A DNA stretch of 64,000 nucleotides. Origin: Chryseobacterium vaccae (GTDB taxonomy: Bacteria; Bacteroidota; Bacteroidia; Flavobacteriales; Weeksellaceae). The position numbers and the translations under genes are program-made. Below, in pieces: positions 19,503 to 28,629 of this stretch (its first letter is position 1; each line of letters begins with the position of its first letter). The notes under the pieces are model-generated. The model made no database searches. It was not told where the DNA came from and saw only the letters and a list, made by a program, of their open reading frames with translations. The DNA lies in assembly GCF_009602705.1 (NCBI RefSeq), contig NZ_VSWH01000001.1:2542001-2606000 (forward strand). The letters are read 5' to 3'.

Positions 19503-22500
19503 TTAGAAAGTTACGTTTAAGTTAAAACCAAAGTTTCTGATCGTAGGGTACTGCCCTGTAGAGGCTAAACCTGCAGCATTTCCACTGGTTGTAGCTGTTT
19601 CCGGATCAGCATAGTTTCTGTTGCTCTTTGCATAAATCGCAAAAGGATTTCTGGCATAAACTCCTATAGTCAATGAATTAATAAATGTGCTTTTTAATAT
19701 TGATTTTGGAATATCATAGCTAAGTGCAATCTCTCTTACTTTAAATGCAGTTCCATCAATTACATGCTCCTCACCCACTCTTCGGAAATTACCATCCGTA
19801 AAATAAGCATTGGTACCAAAATAAGAAGGATCGTTTCCTACCGGTGTTGTATTAGGAACATACTGCCCATTAACTAACTGAACTGAGTTAGGAACCACAT
19901 ATCCCTGATTTCTATCAAATGTAGCGGTCTGTTCAAGATGTCCTGCATAGGCTAACAATTCTTTAGAAAGAGGCACAAAACTATTTCCGGTTCTGTAATC
20001 AGCAACAGCACTTAATGTGATTCCTTTAAATTTGAATGAAGTACTGAAACCTAAAATATAATCCGGGTTAACTTTTCCTAAGACCTCTAAAGTTGATGTT
20101 GTTAAAGGATTACCATTTCGGTCTACAATAATATTTCCATTTGGATCTCTTTGATATTTTGTTCCTTTGATCATTGGGAAATCTTCTCCTACTACAGCAT
20201 AAATACCTACTGTTGGTCTTGAAATTACATTTAACGGAGTTTCTTCAGAGCCATCTGCTAAGGAAAGAATTTTCGTTCTGTAGGTGGAATATGATCCTCT
20301 TACCTTCCATTCAAAATCTTTTGTTTTGATTGGTGTAAAGCCCAGATCCAATTCAAATCCCTGGTTACGGCTATCCCCAATATTGCTTAGAATACTGGAA
20401 ATTCCTGACGCAGAAGAAGTAGTAACAGAAGTAATCATATTGCTGGTATCATTTCTAAAGACTGATCCTTCAAAAGTAATACGATCATTTAAGAACCCTA
20501 ACTGCAACCCGGCCTCTTTAGAATTATAGAATTCAGGCTCGATATCGGGAGCATAGAATGAAGTTGTTGGCAGTGATGAAGATAAATTCCCAAAAGGATA
20601 TCCCGTTGGGAAAGCACCAACACGGTCCAGACCATAAACAGGAATAGTCTGTACATTTCCAACTCTACTCAATGACACTGTTACTTTTGCATAGTTCAAT
20701 ATCTTCCCTTTTAAGCTTGCAAATGCTTTTGTAGGAATAAAAGATCCTCCCACGGAATAATAAGCAAATCCTTTATTGGTAAAAGGTAATTGATTTCCAT
20801 CAAAATCTCTAGGATTTAAACTGATCAGGGAACTTTTTTCATACCTGAATGTAGTGTTTAAAAATAAATAATCCTTGTAAGCAAGGTCTAGGTTAGCAAA
20901 CCAGGCATAAGATCTCACTTGGGTTTTACCATTATCCAGTTTATAGAAAGGATCCGGATTAAGGACATTATTGATATGATACCATCCCGGAATTTTAAGA
21001 TTTGTTCCCCCTACCTGTGTAGAAGATGTTGTATTATCCTGGATATTGTGTCCTACATTAAGCTTCATATTGATATCATCCGTAAGCTCGTAGTCAAAAT
21101 TAGCCATTAAGTCTCCATAATACCTAAATGAAGAACCTACCGACTTATAATAGCTAGATACTATTGGCTCTCTGGCAAAAGTTCCATCACTTGGAGAGTG
21201 CCCATCTAAATATGTTCCAGTACCTTCATATACTCTGTCATAGGCAAATGCATTCAGGTGGCTTTCAGCAATAGAAGATCCTGACGCTATAGTTCCGGCA
21301 TAAGTAAAGGAGATATTTTTATTTAAATTATATTCAAGATTAATCAATCCGGTGAACATCCTGCTCTTATTGTTATACCTTTCATTATCGATGGTCCAAT
21401 AAGGGTTTGTAATATACATTGAGTGTCCTGCATCCGGCAGAGAATATCTGAACTGTCTGATATCTACATTGGTAGGCGTCTGTAATAACTGATCATATAA
21501 CCCCCCTGAAGTTTCAGAAGTACTTAAATCTAAATAGTTAACATTCCCATCAATTCTGAATTTGCCTAATCTTTTCCCCGCTTTTAAAATAAAGTTATTT
21601 CTTTTAAGATTATCATTCTCAACTACGAAATCATTTTGTGTTCTGTTGGCTGATAAAAACACATAAGAATCGGATCCTCCCGCAGAAACAGAAACTCCAT
21701 TTTGGAACAATACTCCTGTTTTAAAGAAATTGCCTACATGGTTTTTCTTTGGCGAAAATGTTGTTCTAAGAAACTGATTATCTGCTTGAGGTAAGCCAAC
21801 CACCAAATCCTGGCCTCCCAGTGCAGAATTATAAGCAGGTCCCCAGGCAGAGTTCTCATAAGGGGTCCATGTTGTTCCTCCGTATTCTGTAGTATCAAAT
21901 GCATCTCCAGGCCATCCTTGTCCATATAGTTTCTGGAAAATAGGTAATTTGTACACTGAAGAAAAATCTACAGAGTTCGTTAATGAAATTTGTAATTTTT
22001 CTGACCTTGACCCTCTCTTGGTGGTTACAACCAAAACCCCGTTACTTCCTTTTTCTCCATATAGAGCAGCTCCCTGCATTCCTTTGATCACGTTAATATT
22101 CTCAATAATTTCAGGAGGAAGATTTTGGAAAATCCCCATTGTGGAAATTACACCATCAATGACAACCAACGCCTGGTTATTTCCGGAAATTGATCTTGGA
22201 CCTCTTAAAACTACTCTTGCCGTAGAGTTAACAGAGTTATTGGTTGTGTTAATCTGCAAGCCCGAAACTTTTCCCGTAAGAGCCTGAACCGCATTTGGGT
22301 TATTCGCCTGAGTAATTTCAGCAGCATTCACTACCTGATTGGAAGAGGTAACAGCATCCTGTCTTTTCTTGATACCTAATGCTCCTGTTACAACTACTTC
22401 CCGGATCTCGGTAGTTCTCAACGTATCACCTTGTTCAGTATTTTGTGCATTGGCTACTGCAAAAGATGAAGTCAGAACTATAACTAAAACACTTGTAGTT

Positions 22501-22511
22501 AATTTCTTCAT
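19503..22511 (-). CDS. SusC/RagA family TonB-linked outer-membrane transporter (pair 2)
   Basis: A 1,002-residue barrel with signal peptide MKKLTTSVLVIVLTSSFAVA, plug start REVVVTGALGIKKRQDA, LVVIDGVIST and GSNGVLVVTTKRGS in the plug, and terminal strand FNLNVTF. Like its neighbour it lacks the N-terminal CarboxypepD-like domain. The signal peptides of the two SusC proteins are nearly alike (MKKLTTS), while the barrels differ, which fits tandem duplication followed by divergence. It forms an operon with the SusD downstream. Confidence 0.93.
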   Translation of the reverse strand: MKKLTTSVLVIVLTSSFAVANAQNTEQGDTLRTTEIREVVVTGALGIKKRQDAVTSSNQVVNAAEITQANNPNAVQALTGKVSGLQINTTNNSVNSTARVVLRGPRSISGNNQALVVIDGVISTMGIFQNLPPEIIENINVIKGMQGAALYGEKGSNGVLVVTTKRGSRSEKLQISLTNSVDFSSVYKLPIFQKLYGQGWPGDAFDTTEYGGTTWTPYENSAWGPAYNSALGGQDLVVGLPQADNQFLRTTFSPKKNHVGNFFKTGVLFQNGVSVSAGGSDSYVFLSANRTQNDFVVENDNLKRNNFILKAGKRLGKFRIDGNVNYLDLSTSETSGGLYDQLLQTPTNVDIRQFRYSLPDAGHSMYITNPYWTIDNERYNNKSRMFTGLINLEYNLNKNISFTYAGTIASGSSIAESHLNAFAYDRVYEGTGTYLDGHSPSDGTFAREPIVSSYYKSVGSSFRYYGDLMANFDYELTDDINMKLNVGHNIQDNTTSSTQVGGTNLKIPGWYHINNVLNPDPFYKLDNGKTQVRSYAWFANLDLAYKDYLFLNTTFRYEKSSLISLNPRDFDGNQLPFTNKGFAYYSVGGSFIPTKAFASLKGKILNYAKVTVSLSRVGNVQTIPVYGLDRVGAFPTGYPFGNLSSSLPTTSFYAPDIEPEFYNSKEAGLQLGFLNDRITFEGSVFRNDTSNMITSVTTSSASGISSILSNIGDSRNQGFELDLGFTPIKTKDFEWKVRGSYSTYRTKILSLADGSEETPLNVISRPTVGIYAVVGEDFPMIKGTKYQRDPNGNIIVDRNGNPLTTSTLEVLGKVNPDYILGFSTSFKFKGITLSAVADYRTGNSFVPLSKELLAYAGHLEQTATFDRNQGYVVPNSVQLVNGQYVPNTTPVGNDPSYFGTNAYFTDGNFRRVGEEHVIDGTAFKVREIALSYDIPKSILKSTFINSLTIGVYARNPFAIYAKSNRNYADPETATTSGNAAGLASTGQYPTIRNFGFNLNVTF

Positions 22512-22537
22512 AGTTAGTTAATTATTTTTATGATTTA

Positions 22538-22568
22538 CAAATATGTAAAAGTTTCTTAAAAAGAAAAA
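22538..22568 (-). promoter_or_regulatory. probable promoter of SusC/SusD pair 2
   Basis: On the minus strand CATATTTG (22538-22545) lies where pair 1 has CAAATTTG, with the same TTTTACA before it and GTA after it. The -33 position reads TTTT, one base from TTTG. The rest of the gap to rnhB (22569-22775) is AT-rich and without other signals that I can see. Confidence 0.45.
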
Positions 22569-22812
22569 ATTTTTAGTTAAAAAGTTTTAATTTAATATAA
22601 TTATACATAATAAAATTAAAATATATTTATGATTTATCAATAAAAAAAACAATACGTTAAATACTTAAAAAACTCAATATTTATCAACATTACAATTATT
22701 CACCCAAAATGAAACATTATATCTATAAATCACCAATTCGAAAATACAACCTGCATTTTTATAGAATTTATAATTTCATTACTTTTACATGCATTCTATA
22801 CAAATACTATTC

Positions 22813-23397
22813 ATGGAATTATTGCAAAAATGGACAGACCTCTATATTGAGGCAGGGTGTGATGAAGTAGGAAGGGGATGCCTAAGCGGACCTGTTGTTG
22901 CAGCAGCCGTTATTCTGGATGACAGCTTTAAGCAGGACCTCGTTAATGATTCGAAAAAACTTACGTTTAAAACAAGAATGGATCTGGACAGCTATATAAA
23001 AGATAACGTGAAAAGCTACGCTATTGCTGAACTTCCTCCTTCATTCATTGATGAACACAACATCCTTAATGCGAGCATCCATGCTATGCACCGAGCTTTG
23101 GATCAATTAACCATAACCCCTGAACTGATCCTTGTTGATGGAAATAAATTTCATCCATACAATTATATTCCTCATCAATGCATCATTAAAGGAGATTCAA
23201 AAGTTTTATCTATTGCGGCGGCCTCTATCTTAGCAAAGAACTATAGAGATAAGCTGATGATAGAGCTTCACGAGGAACATCCTGAATACGGCTGGAAAAC
23301 CAATTTCGGTTATGCTACTAAAGCCCACCAACAAGCTCTTATCAAACACGGCCCAACAAAATACCACCGTCAGTCTTTCAGATTGAAGTACGATTAA
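22813..23397 (+). CDS. rnhB: ribonuclease HII
   Basis: A 194-residue enzyme that cuts RNA at ribonucleotides in DNA. The first motif, CDEVGRGCLSGPVVAAAV, holds two acidic catalytic residues (DE), and the third carboxylate is in LVDGNKF; GDSKVLSIAAASILAK and HPEYGWKTNFGYAT are also typical. The longer frame from 22789 begins close to the likely promoter (TACTTTTA near 22778), so ATG 22813 (MELLQKW) is chosen; this also fits the normal length of the family. It is a single-gene unit. Confidence 0.95.
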   Translation: MELLQKWTDLYIEAGCDEVGRGCLSGPVVAAAVILDDSFKQDLVNDSKKLTFKTRMDLDSYIKDNVKSYAIAELPPSFIDEHNILNASIHAMHRALDQLTITPELILVDGNKFHPYNYIPHQCIIKGDSKVLSIAAASILAKNYRDKLMIELHEEHPEYGWKTNFGYATKAHQQALIKHGPTKYHRQSFRLKYD

Positions 23398-23402
23398 AAC
23401 AA

Positions 23403-23435
23403 AAACGGACCTCCATTTAAACTGGAGGTCCGTTT
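23403..23435 (+). terminator. rnhB terminator
   Basis: A 13-bp perfect stem: AAACGGACCTCCA (23403-23415) and TGGAGGTCCGTTT (23423-23435), five bases after the rnhB stop. Confidence 0.88.
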
Positions 23436-23448
23436 ATAAACAAAAAAA

Positions 23449-23471
23449 AGAGAAGCAGATTTTGCTTCTCT
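23449..23471 (-). terminator. yidC terminator
   Basis: AGAGAAGCA (23449-23457) and TGCTTCTCT (23463-23471) form a stem with A/T-runs on both sides, so it can act in both directions. It lies 13 bases after the yidC stop. Confidence 0.85.
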
Positions 23472-23483
23472 TTTTTATATAGA

Positions 23484-25283
23484 TTATTTCTTTTTATTTC
23501 TCTGCTGCTCCTGAGCTTTTTGCTGCTCCTGAGCCTTTTCCATCATCTCACGCATTCTCTTCTGGAATTTCCCTTCAGTCTTAGGCTTTTCTTTATTAGC
23601 CTGAATCTGTGCATGAATTTTCTTCTCATCCAGAATCCAGTATTTAATTACCAGAATGATCAGGATGTTAATGGCATTCGATACAAAATAATACCATGAA
23701 AGACCGGATGCTGATGTATTTAAGAAGAACAGGAATGTAATCGGGAAGATATACATTAATACTTTCATGTTTGGCATTCCTTCCTGTTGAGGCTGCTGCA
23801 TATTTCCAGAAGTCATTACCGTATAGATAAGAATCACCACTGTACACGCCAATGCGAAAACACTTAAATGATCTCCAAGGAATGGAATTTTAAACGGAAG
23901 CTTAATCAAATCATCATAAGCGGTAAGGTCTTTTGCAAACCAGAATCCTTGTCCTCTCAGATCGATAAAGTTCGGGAAGAAACGGAATAAGGCATAGAAA
24001 ATAGGGATCTGCACCAATGCCGGAAGACATCCTGCCATCTGATTTACGCCTGCTTTTCTGTAGATTTCCATCGTAGCCTGCTGCTTCTTCATTGGATCTG
24101 CATCTTTCAGCTTTGCATTTACCTCATCAATTTCGGGACGGATCACTTTCATCATCGCACTTAATTTGTGCTGCTTATACATGATTGGTGAAAGGATCAG
24201 CTTTACAATAATAGTCATTAAGAAGATTACCCAACCCGCTGTTAATCCCCATTCTGCGATAATATTGTACATCGGCATAAAGAATCCTCGGTTCATCCAG
24301 CCAATGAAAGACCATCCCAAAGGAAGAATTTCGTCGAAGTTTTTGTCGTAAGATTTCAATAGCGGTAAATCCAATGGCATGAAGTACCAGGTAAAATCCT
24401 GATTCAGTTCACTGCCTGTCATTTGAACAAATCCTTCAAAATTCAATTTCTTCAGGTATTCCCCCTCTTCAATATTTTCCTGGTTTCCTTTACTGTGTGT
24501 AAAACCATTTTTAGCTTCAATTACAGAAGAGAAGAACTGCTGTTTTACTCCAATCCAGTTAAGGGTTTCTTTTTCTTCTTCCATGGTTGTTCTTCCATCA
24601 TAATCATAGTCTTTATAATTATTGAAAGCATAGGAGAATTCCGAGTGAGACTGCTCCTGAGCTCTACCCTTTTCTAAATTTCTTACACTGTAATCCCAGA
24701 TGAAATCTGCTTTATTGTCAGCGGTAACATTAGCGAGGCCTTGTGTTCTTACTTTAAAATCCAGAGTATATTTTGGAAGCAGCGTATAAACGAACTGAAT
24801 AACAGCTCCGTTATAATTAGCTGTCATTGTTACAGCATTACCATTTACCGCAGGAGAGAAAACTAAATCTTTAGTATTGATAACTTTTCCCGTTTTATCC
24901 TTAAACTGGAAACCGTAGTTTGAATTATTTTTATTGATCAGGTAAAGCGGAAGATCTGCTTTATCTGTTTTATGATCGTATGCTTTATATTCCGAAAGCT
25001 GTACTTTAGAAACCTGCCCTCCCAGACTTGAGAATTCAACATTCAATTCTTTATTGGACAGAGCTGCTGTCTGAATTGCGTTCGGAGTGACATTTGGATT
25101 GATATTGCTGGCCTGAGTCTGTTTTACGGCATTTTTCACCTGTTCAGTTTTCTGCTGTTGGGCTTTCAACTGCTCTTCTTTCGACTGTTTGTTCTGGAAA
25201 TAGAACATCGCACCGAAGAGAATCAGGCATAAAACCGCGAAACTAATCATTTGACTTTTATCGATTCCGTTGTTTTGTTGCAT
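23484..25283 (-). CDS. yidC: membrane protein insertase YidC
   Basis: A 599-residue inner-membrane insertase/chaperone. It has an N-terminal helix (residues about 12-29), a large periplasmic beta-sandwich (about 60-330), and the conserved insertase core from about 350 with helices and motifs such as NQMAGCLPALVQIPIFYALF. The tail is basic and Gln-rich (KAQEQQKAQEQQRNKKK), suited to ribosome contact. The length fits YidC1 of Gram-negative bacteria. It lies 186 bp downstream of pyrG on the same strand. Confidence 0.97.
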   Translation of the reverse strand: MQQNNGIDKSQMISFAVLCLILFGAMFYFQNKQSKEEQLKAQQQKTEQVKNAVKQTQASNINPNVTPNAIQTAALSNKELNVEFSSLGGQVSKVQLSEYKAYDHKTDKADLPLYLINKNNSNYGFQFKDKTGKVINTKDLVFSPAVNGNAVTMTANYNGAVIQFVYTLLPKYTLDFKVRTQGLANVTADNKADFIWDYSVRNLEKGRAQEQSHSEFSYAFNNYKDYDYDGRTTMEEEKETLNWIGVKQQFFSSVIEAKNGFTHSKGNQENIEEGEYLKKLNFEGFVQMTGSELNQDFTWYFMPLDLPLLKSYDKNFDEILPLGWSFIGWMNRGFFMPMYNIIAEWGLTAGWVIFLMTIIVKLILSPIMYKQHKLSAMMKVIRPEIDEVNAKLKDADPMKKQQATMEIYRKAGVNQMAGCLPALVQIPIFYALFRFFPNFIDLRGQGFWFAKDLTAYDDLIKLPFKIPFLGDHLSVFALACTVVILIYTVMTSGNMQQPQQEGMPNMKVLMYIFPITFLFFLNTSASGLSWYYFVSNAINILIILVIKYWILDEKKIHAQIQANKEKPKTEGKFQKRMREMMEKAQEQQKAQEQQRNKKK

Positions 25284-25400
25284 TTTATTTTTATTAAAAA
25301 TTTTAAACTTTAATCCGTAATAATAATATTACTTTTTTGAGCTGACAAAAATACTGTTTTTTTATCAAAACTCTATGCTTTACTGCGTTACTATATAATA

Positions 25401-25430
25401 AACTCAAGCTGAGAATAATCAGCCTGAGTT
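25401..25430 (-). terminator. possible pyrG terminator
   Basis: An imperfect 12-bp stem (25401-25412 with 25419-25430) that on the minus strand has only one G-U wobble. It lies 40 bases after the pyrG stop. The T-run is interrupted, so the call is moderate. Confidence 0.5.
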
Positions 25431-25469
25431 TATATGTAGACGTTTATGATAAAAAATTACCTTACTTCT

Positions 25470-27077
25470 TTATTTTTTTTCACAAGCTTTGATGAAAGCT
25501 CTGAATAAAGGATGCGGTGTTGCTACCGTACTTTTGTATTCCGGGTGGTACTGCACTCCTACATAGAAAGGGTGTTCAGGCAGCTCAAGGGCTTCTACCA
25601 ATCCGGTTTCAGGATTCGTACCTGTTGCCAGGAAACCGTTCTTTTCAAATTCCTGAAGATAGTCACTGTTGAATTCATAACGGTGACGGTGTCTTTCGGA
25701 AATATTTTTGTTTCCGTAGATTTCAGATAATTTAGAACCGTTTTTCAAAGCACATTTCCATGCTCCCAGACGCATTGTTCCTCCTTTGTCTATTACATTT
25801 TTCTGCTCTTCCATCAATGAAATTACAGGATCAGGAGTTGCAGTATCAAATTCTACAGAATTGGCTTTGGTATGTCCAAGAACATTTCTGGCAAATTCAA
25901 CAGTCATGATCTGCATTCCTAAACAGATTCCAAGCATCGGAATTTTATTTTCTCTGGCGTATTTCGCCGTAAGAATTTTTCCTTCAATTCCTCTGTCTCC
26001 GAATCCCGGAGCTATAAGAACACCATTTACCCCTTTCAGAGTTTCCTTAATGTTATCTTCTGTAATATCACCGCTGTATACCCATCTTACTTTTACTTCA
26101 GTTTCAAGATCCGCACCGGCATGTTTAAATGCCTCAGCAATAGAAATATAGGAATCCTGTAAAGAAACATATTTTCCTACCAGGGCAATTTCTACTGTTT
26201 TCTTAGGATTCTGGAATTTTTTAAGGAAATTTTTCCAGTCTTTAAGATCTGCATCTTTATCGCTTTTCAGATCCAGCTCTTTCAATACTACATCATCAAA
26301 GTTCTGCTTCTGAAGATACATCGGAACCTCATAGATGGTTTCCATATCTTTACATTCAATCACGTTTTCCAAAGGAACATTACAGAATTGGGCCAGTTTC
26401 GATCTCTGATCTTTTGGTATTTTATGTTCTGTTCTGCAAACTAAAACATCTGCCATAATTCCGCTTTCCATCAACTGACGAACGGAATGCTGTGAAGGTT
26501 TTGTTTTCAATTCACCGCTTGAAGCCAGGTAAGGAAGCAATGTCAAATGGATTACCATAGAATTGCTTTCACCCAATTCCCATTTCAGCTGGCGAACGGT
26601 TTCAATGTAAGGAAGAGACTCAATATCTCCTACAGTTCCTCCAATCTCTGTAATGATGATATCGTAGTTCTGTTTTGAAAGGATCTTGATTCTGCGCTTG
26701 ATCTCATTCGTGATATGAGGAATTACCTGAACTGTTTTTCCAAGGAAGTCTCCTTTTCTTTCTTTTTCAATTACAGTCTGATAGATTTTCCCTGTGGTAA
26801 CGTTGTTGTTTTGGGAAGTAGGAGCATCAAGATAACGCTCGTAGTGACCTAAATCCAGATCCGTCTCCGCACCATCTTCGGTTACATAGCATTCTCCGTG
26901 TTCATAAGGATTCAGTGTTCCTGGGTCGATGTTGATATAAGGATCTAGTTTTTGGATCGTTACATTAAAACCGCGTGATTTTAGTAGAAGTCCCAGAGAA
27001 GCAGACACGATTCCTTTTCCCAAAGATGAAGTTACACCTCCTGTCACAAAGATGTATTTTGTATTCTTTTTACTCAT
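25470..27077 (-). CDS. pyrG: CTP synthase
   Basis: A 535-residue enzyme that turns UTP into CTP with glutamine as nitrogen donor. ATG 27077 (MSKKNTKYIF) is chosen; the longer frame up to 27164 adds a segment not seen in the family. The amidoligase domain starts with FVTGGVTSSLGKG (P-loop) and holds LDPYINIDPGTLNPYEHGE; the glutamine amidotransferase domain carries GICLGMQ with its nucleophile Cys, and HPEY. CTP supply is needed for CDP-lipid synthesis, as in the divergent cluster next to it, though this closeness may be chance. Confidence 0.97.
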   Translation of the reverse strand: MSKKNTKYIFVTGGVTSSLGKGIVSASLGLLLKSRGFNVTIQKLDPYINIDPGTLNPYEHGECYVTEDGAETDLDLGHYERYLDAPTSQNNNVTTGKIYQTVIEKERKGDFLGKTVQVIPHITNEIKRRIKILSKQNYDIIITEIGGTVGDIESLPYIETVRQLKWELGESNSMVIHLTLLPYLASSGELKTKPSQHSVRQLMESGIMADVLVCRTEHKIPKDQRSKLAQFCNVPLENVIECKDMETIYEVPMYLQKQNFDDVVLKELDLKSDKDADLKDWKNFLKKFQNPKKTVEIALVGKYVSLQDSYISIAEAFKHAGADLETEVKVRWVYSGDITEDNIKETLKGVNGVLIAPGFGDRGIEGKILTAKYARENKIPMLGICLGMQIMTVEFARNVLGHTKANSVEFDTATPDPVISLMEEQKNVIDKGGTMRLGAWKCALKNGSKLSEIYGNKNISERHRHRYEFNSDYLQEFEKNGFLATGTNPETGLVEALELPEHPFYVGVQYHPEYKSTVATPHPLFRAFIKACEKK

Positions 27078-27190
27078 TAGATTAGGTTTGTGCAAAGTTA
27101 GGGGAAAAAGAAATACAAAGCAATTTTTTACATTTTGAAAATTGAAAATCCCCCTTTCAATCATTATGAATACTGATTAAAAAATTTATC

Positions 27191-27198
27191 TATATTTG
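27191..27198 (+). promoter_or_regulatory. promoter of the ynb-like lipid cluster
   Basis: TATATTTG is an exact match to TAnnTTTG, 32 bases before the ATG at 27231. No -33 TTTG is seen at 19 bases. It lies between pyrG and the divergent cluster. Confidence 0.55.
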
Positions 27199-27230
27199 AT
27201 CTCAGCAAATGACAAAAAGCCATAACAACC

Positions 27231-27833
27231 ATGATTTCGGTATATAAACTCAAACCCAGATTTCAGCAGCTGCTCACTCCGGTTCTGTTATTTTTACATA
27301 AAAACAAGATTACAGCCAACCAGATTACCATCAGCTCTGTCCTGTTATCTGTAGTGATCGGAATTCTGTTCTGGAATGCTGACATTTCAAAATGGTTTTT
27401 CCTGAGTCTTCCAATCGGACTTTTAATAAGAATGGCACTGAATGCATTAGACGGAATGATGGCCCGGAAATTCAACCAGACCAGCAAACTGGGTGAAGTT
27501 CTGAATGAAGTAGGTGATATTGTTTCAGACGTCATTATATTTTTCCCGTTGATTAAATTTCAGCCGGAAAGTCTATACTTAATCATTGTTTTTATTATTT
27601 TAAGTGTTATCAATGAATTTGCAGGGCTGATAGGAAAAGTAGTTGGGAAAGAGCGCCGTTACGACGGGCCGATGGGGAAAAGTGATCGTGCCCTTATTTT
27701 AGGATTATATGGACTTCTGGTTTTCTTTAGCGTTGATATTTCAGGGTTATCTGTTTATATCTTCGGGTTGATTATAGCCCTTCTCCTCATCAGCACTTAT
27801 ACCCGTTTAAAGAAATCACTGCATGAAGCCTGA
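27231..27833 (+). CDS. CDP-alcohol phosphatidyltransferase family protein, YnbA type
   Basis: A 200-residue membrane protein with about five helices that should join an alcohol to a CDP-activated lipid. The family motif D-xx-DG-xx-AR-x8-G-x3-D-x3-D is present with two changes: residues are N71, D74, G75, A78, R79, G88, N92, D96. Asn replaces the first and third Asp, which normally bind metal. As I recall it, E. coli YnbA has the same NALDG and LNEVGD pattern, so this is a subfamily trait and not decay. It overlaps the next gene by 11 bp. The alcohol that it uses is unknown. Confidence 0.87.
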   Translation: MISVYKLKPRFQQLLTPVLLFLHKNKITANQITISSVLLSVVIGILFWNADISKWFFLSLPIGLLIRMALNALDGMMARKFNQTSKLGEVLNEVGDIVSDVIIFFPLIKFQPESLYLIIVFIILSVINEFAGLIGKVVGKERRYDGPMGKSDRALILGLYGLLVFFSVDISGLSVYIFGLIIALLLISTYTRLKKSLHEA

Positions 27834-28626
27834 AGAAAATAAATTTGCAGATGTTCCTTTGAGAGTAAAGACATGGGGGTATATCATCGCTGTTTTTACC
27901 CTCGGAATATCACATCCTACAGCCATGAAAATTTTCGTTTCATGGATTGGTTTTCAGTGTTTTTTTGAGTTTCTGGGACTTTTTAAAATTGAATCACAGC
28001 GTTTATCAACATCTGTATTTTTAGGTATTTCTCAATTTATCCTGCTTTACTTTTTTAATATCAATGATTATCTTTTGTACAGCACTGCTTTGGCTTTTAT
28101 CATTTTACTCTATTTTATTTTGTTAAAAAAGTCTGCTGTACAAATCTCAGGAGTATTTATGGCTCTTTTAATATGTCTTTTTGTTTTTCCGCATTTATTA
28201 TTCATTCGAAAAATGAGTTCAGGGTTCAATTCTATTATCTTTTTAGTGGTTGTTACAGAACTGAATGATGTCTTTCAATATCTGATGGGGAAATTCTTCG
28301 GAAAACATAAGATTACTCCTAAAATCAGTCCCAACAAGACATTGGAAGGTTTTATAGGAGGGGTATTTCTTACCATTATATTAAGCAATATTCTTGGATT
28401 TTTTATTCTGAAAACAGATTTTTTCATCAACACAATATTGGGTCTGATTCTTGGAATTTCCGGATTCTTTGGTGATGTTCTGATGTCTTATCTGAAAAGA
28501 AAAGCAGGCGTAAAAGATACCGGAACGCTTCTTCCCGGGCACGGCGGACTTTTGGACAGGATGGACAGCCTGATCTTCAATGCTCCTCTTTTTTTCTGGA
28601 TCCTTCCCATTCTCCTAAAAAGTTAA
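27823..28626 (+). CDS. phosphatidate cytidylyltransferase (CdsA family), YnbB type
   Basis: A 267-residue, roughly eight-helix protein that makes CDP-diacylglycerol from phosphatidate and CTP. The C-terminal family signature is present: GDVLMSYLKRKAGVKDTG and PGHGGLLDRMDSL. It overlaps the YnbA-type gene, so the pair supplies and uses CDP-lipid together. It is probably a second, specialised CdsA, because a cell also needs a housekeeping copy, which is not in this window. Confidence 0.88.
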   Translation: MKPEENKFADVPLRVKTWGYIIAVFTLGISHPTAMKIFVSWIGFQCFFEFLGLFKIESQRLSTSVFLGISQFILLYFFNINDYLLYSTALAFIILLYFILLKKSAVQISGVFMALLICLFVFPHLLFIRKMSSGFNSIIFLVVVTELNDVFQYLMGKFFGKHKITPKISPNKTLEGFIGGVFLTIILSNILGFFILKTDFFINTILGLILGISGFFGDVLMSYLKRKAGVKDTGTLLPGHGGLLDRMDSLIFNAPLFFWILPILLKS

Positions 28627-28629
28627 GCC

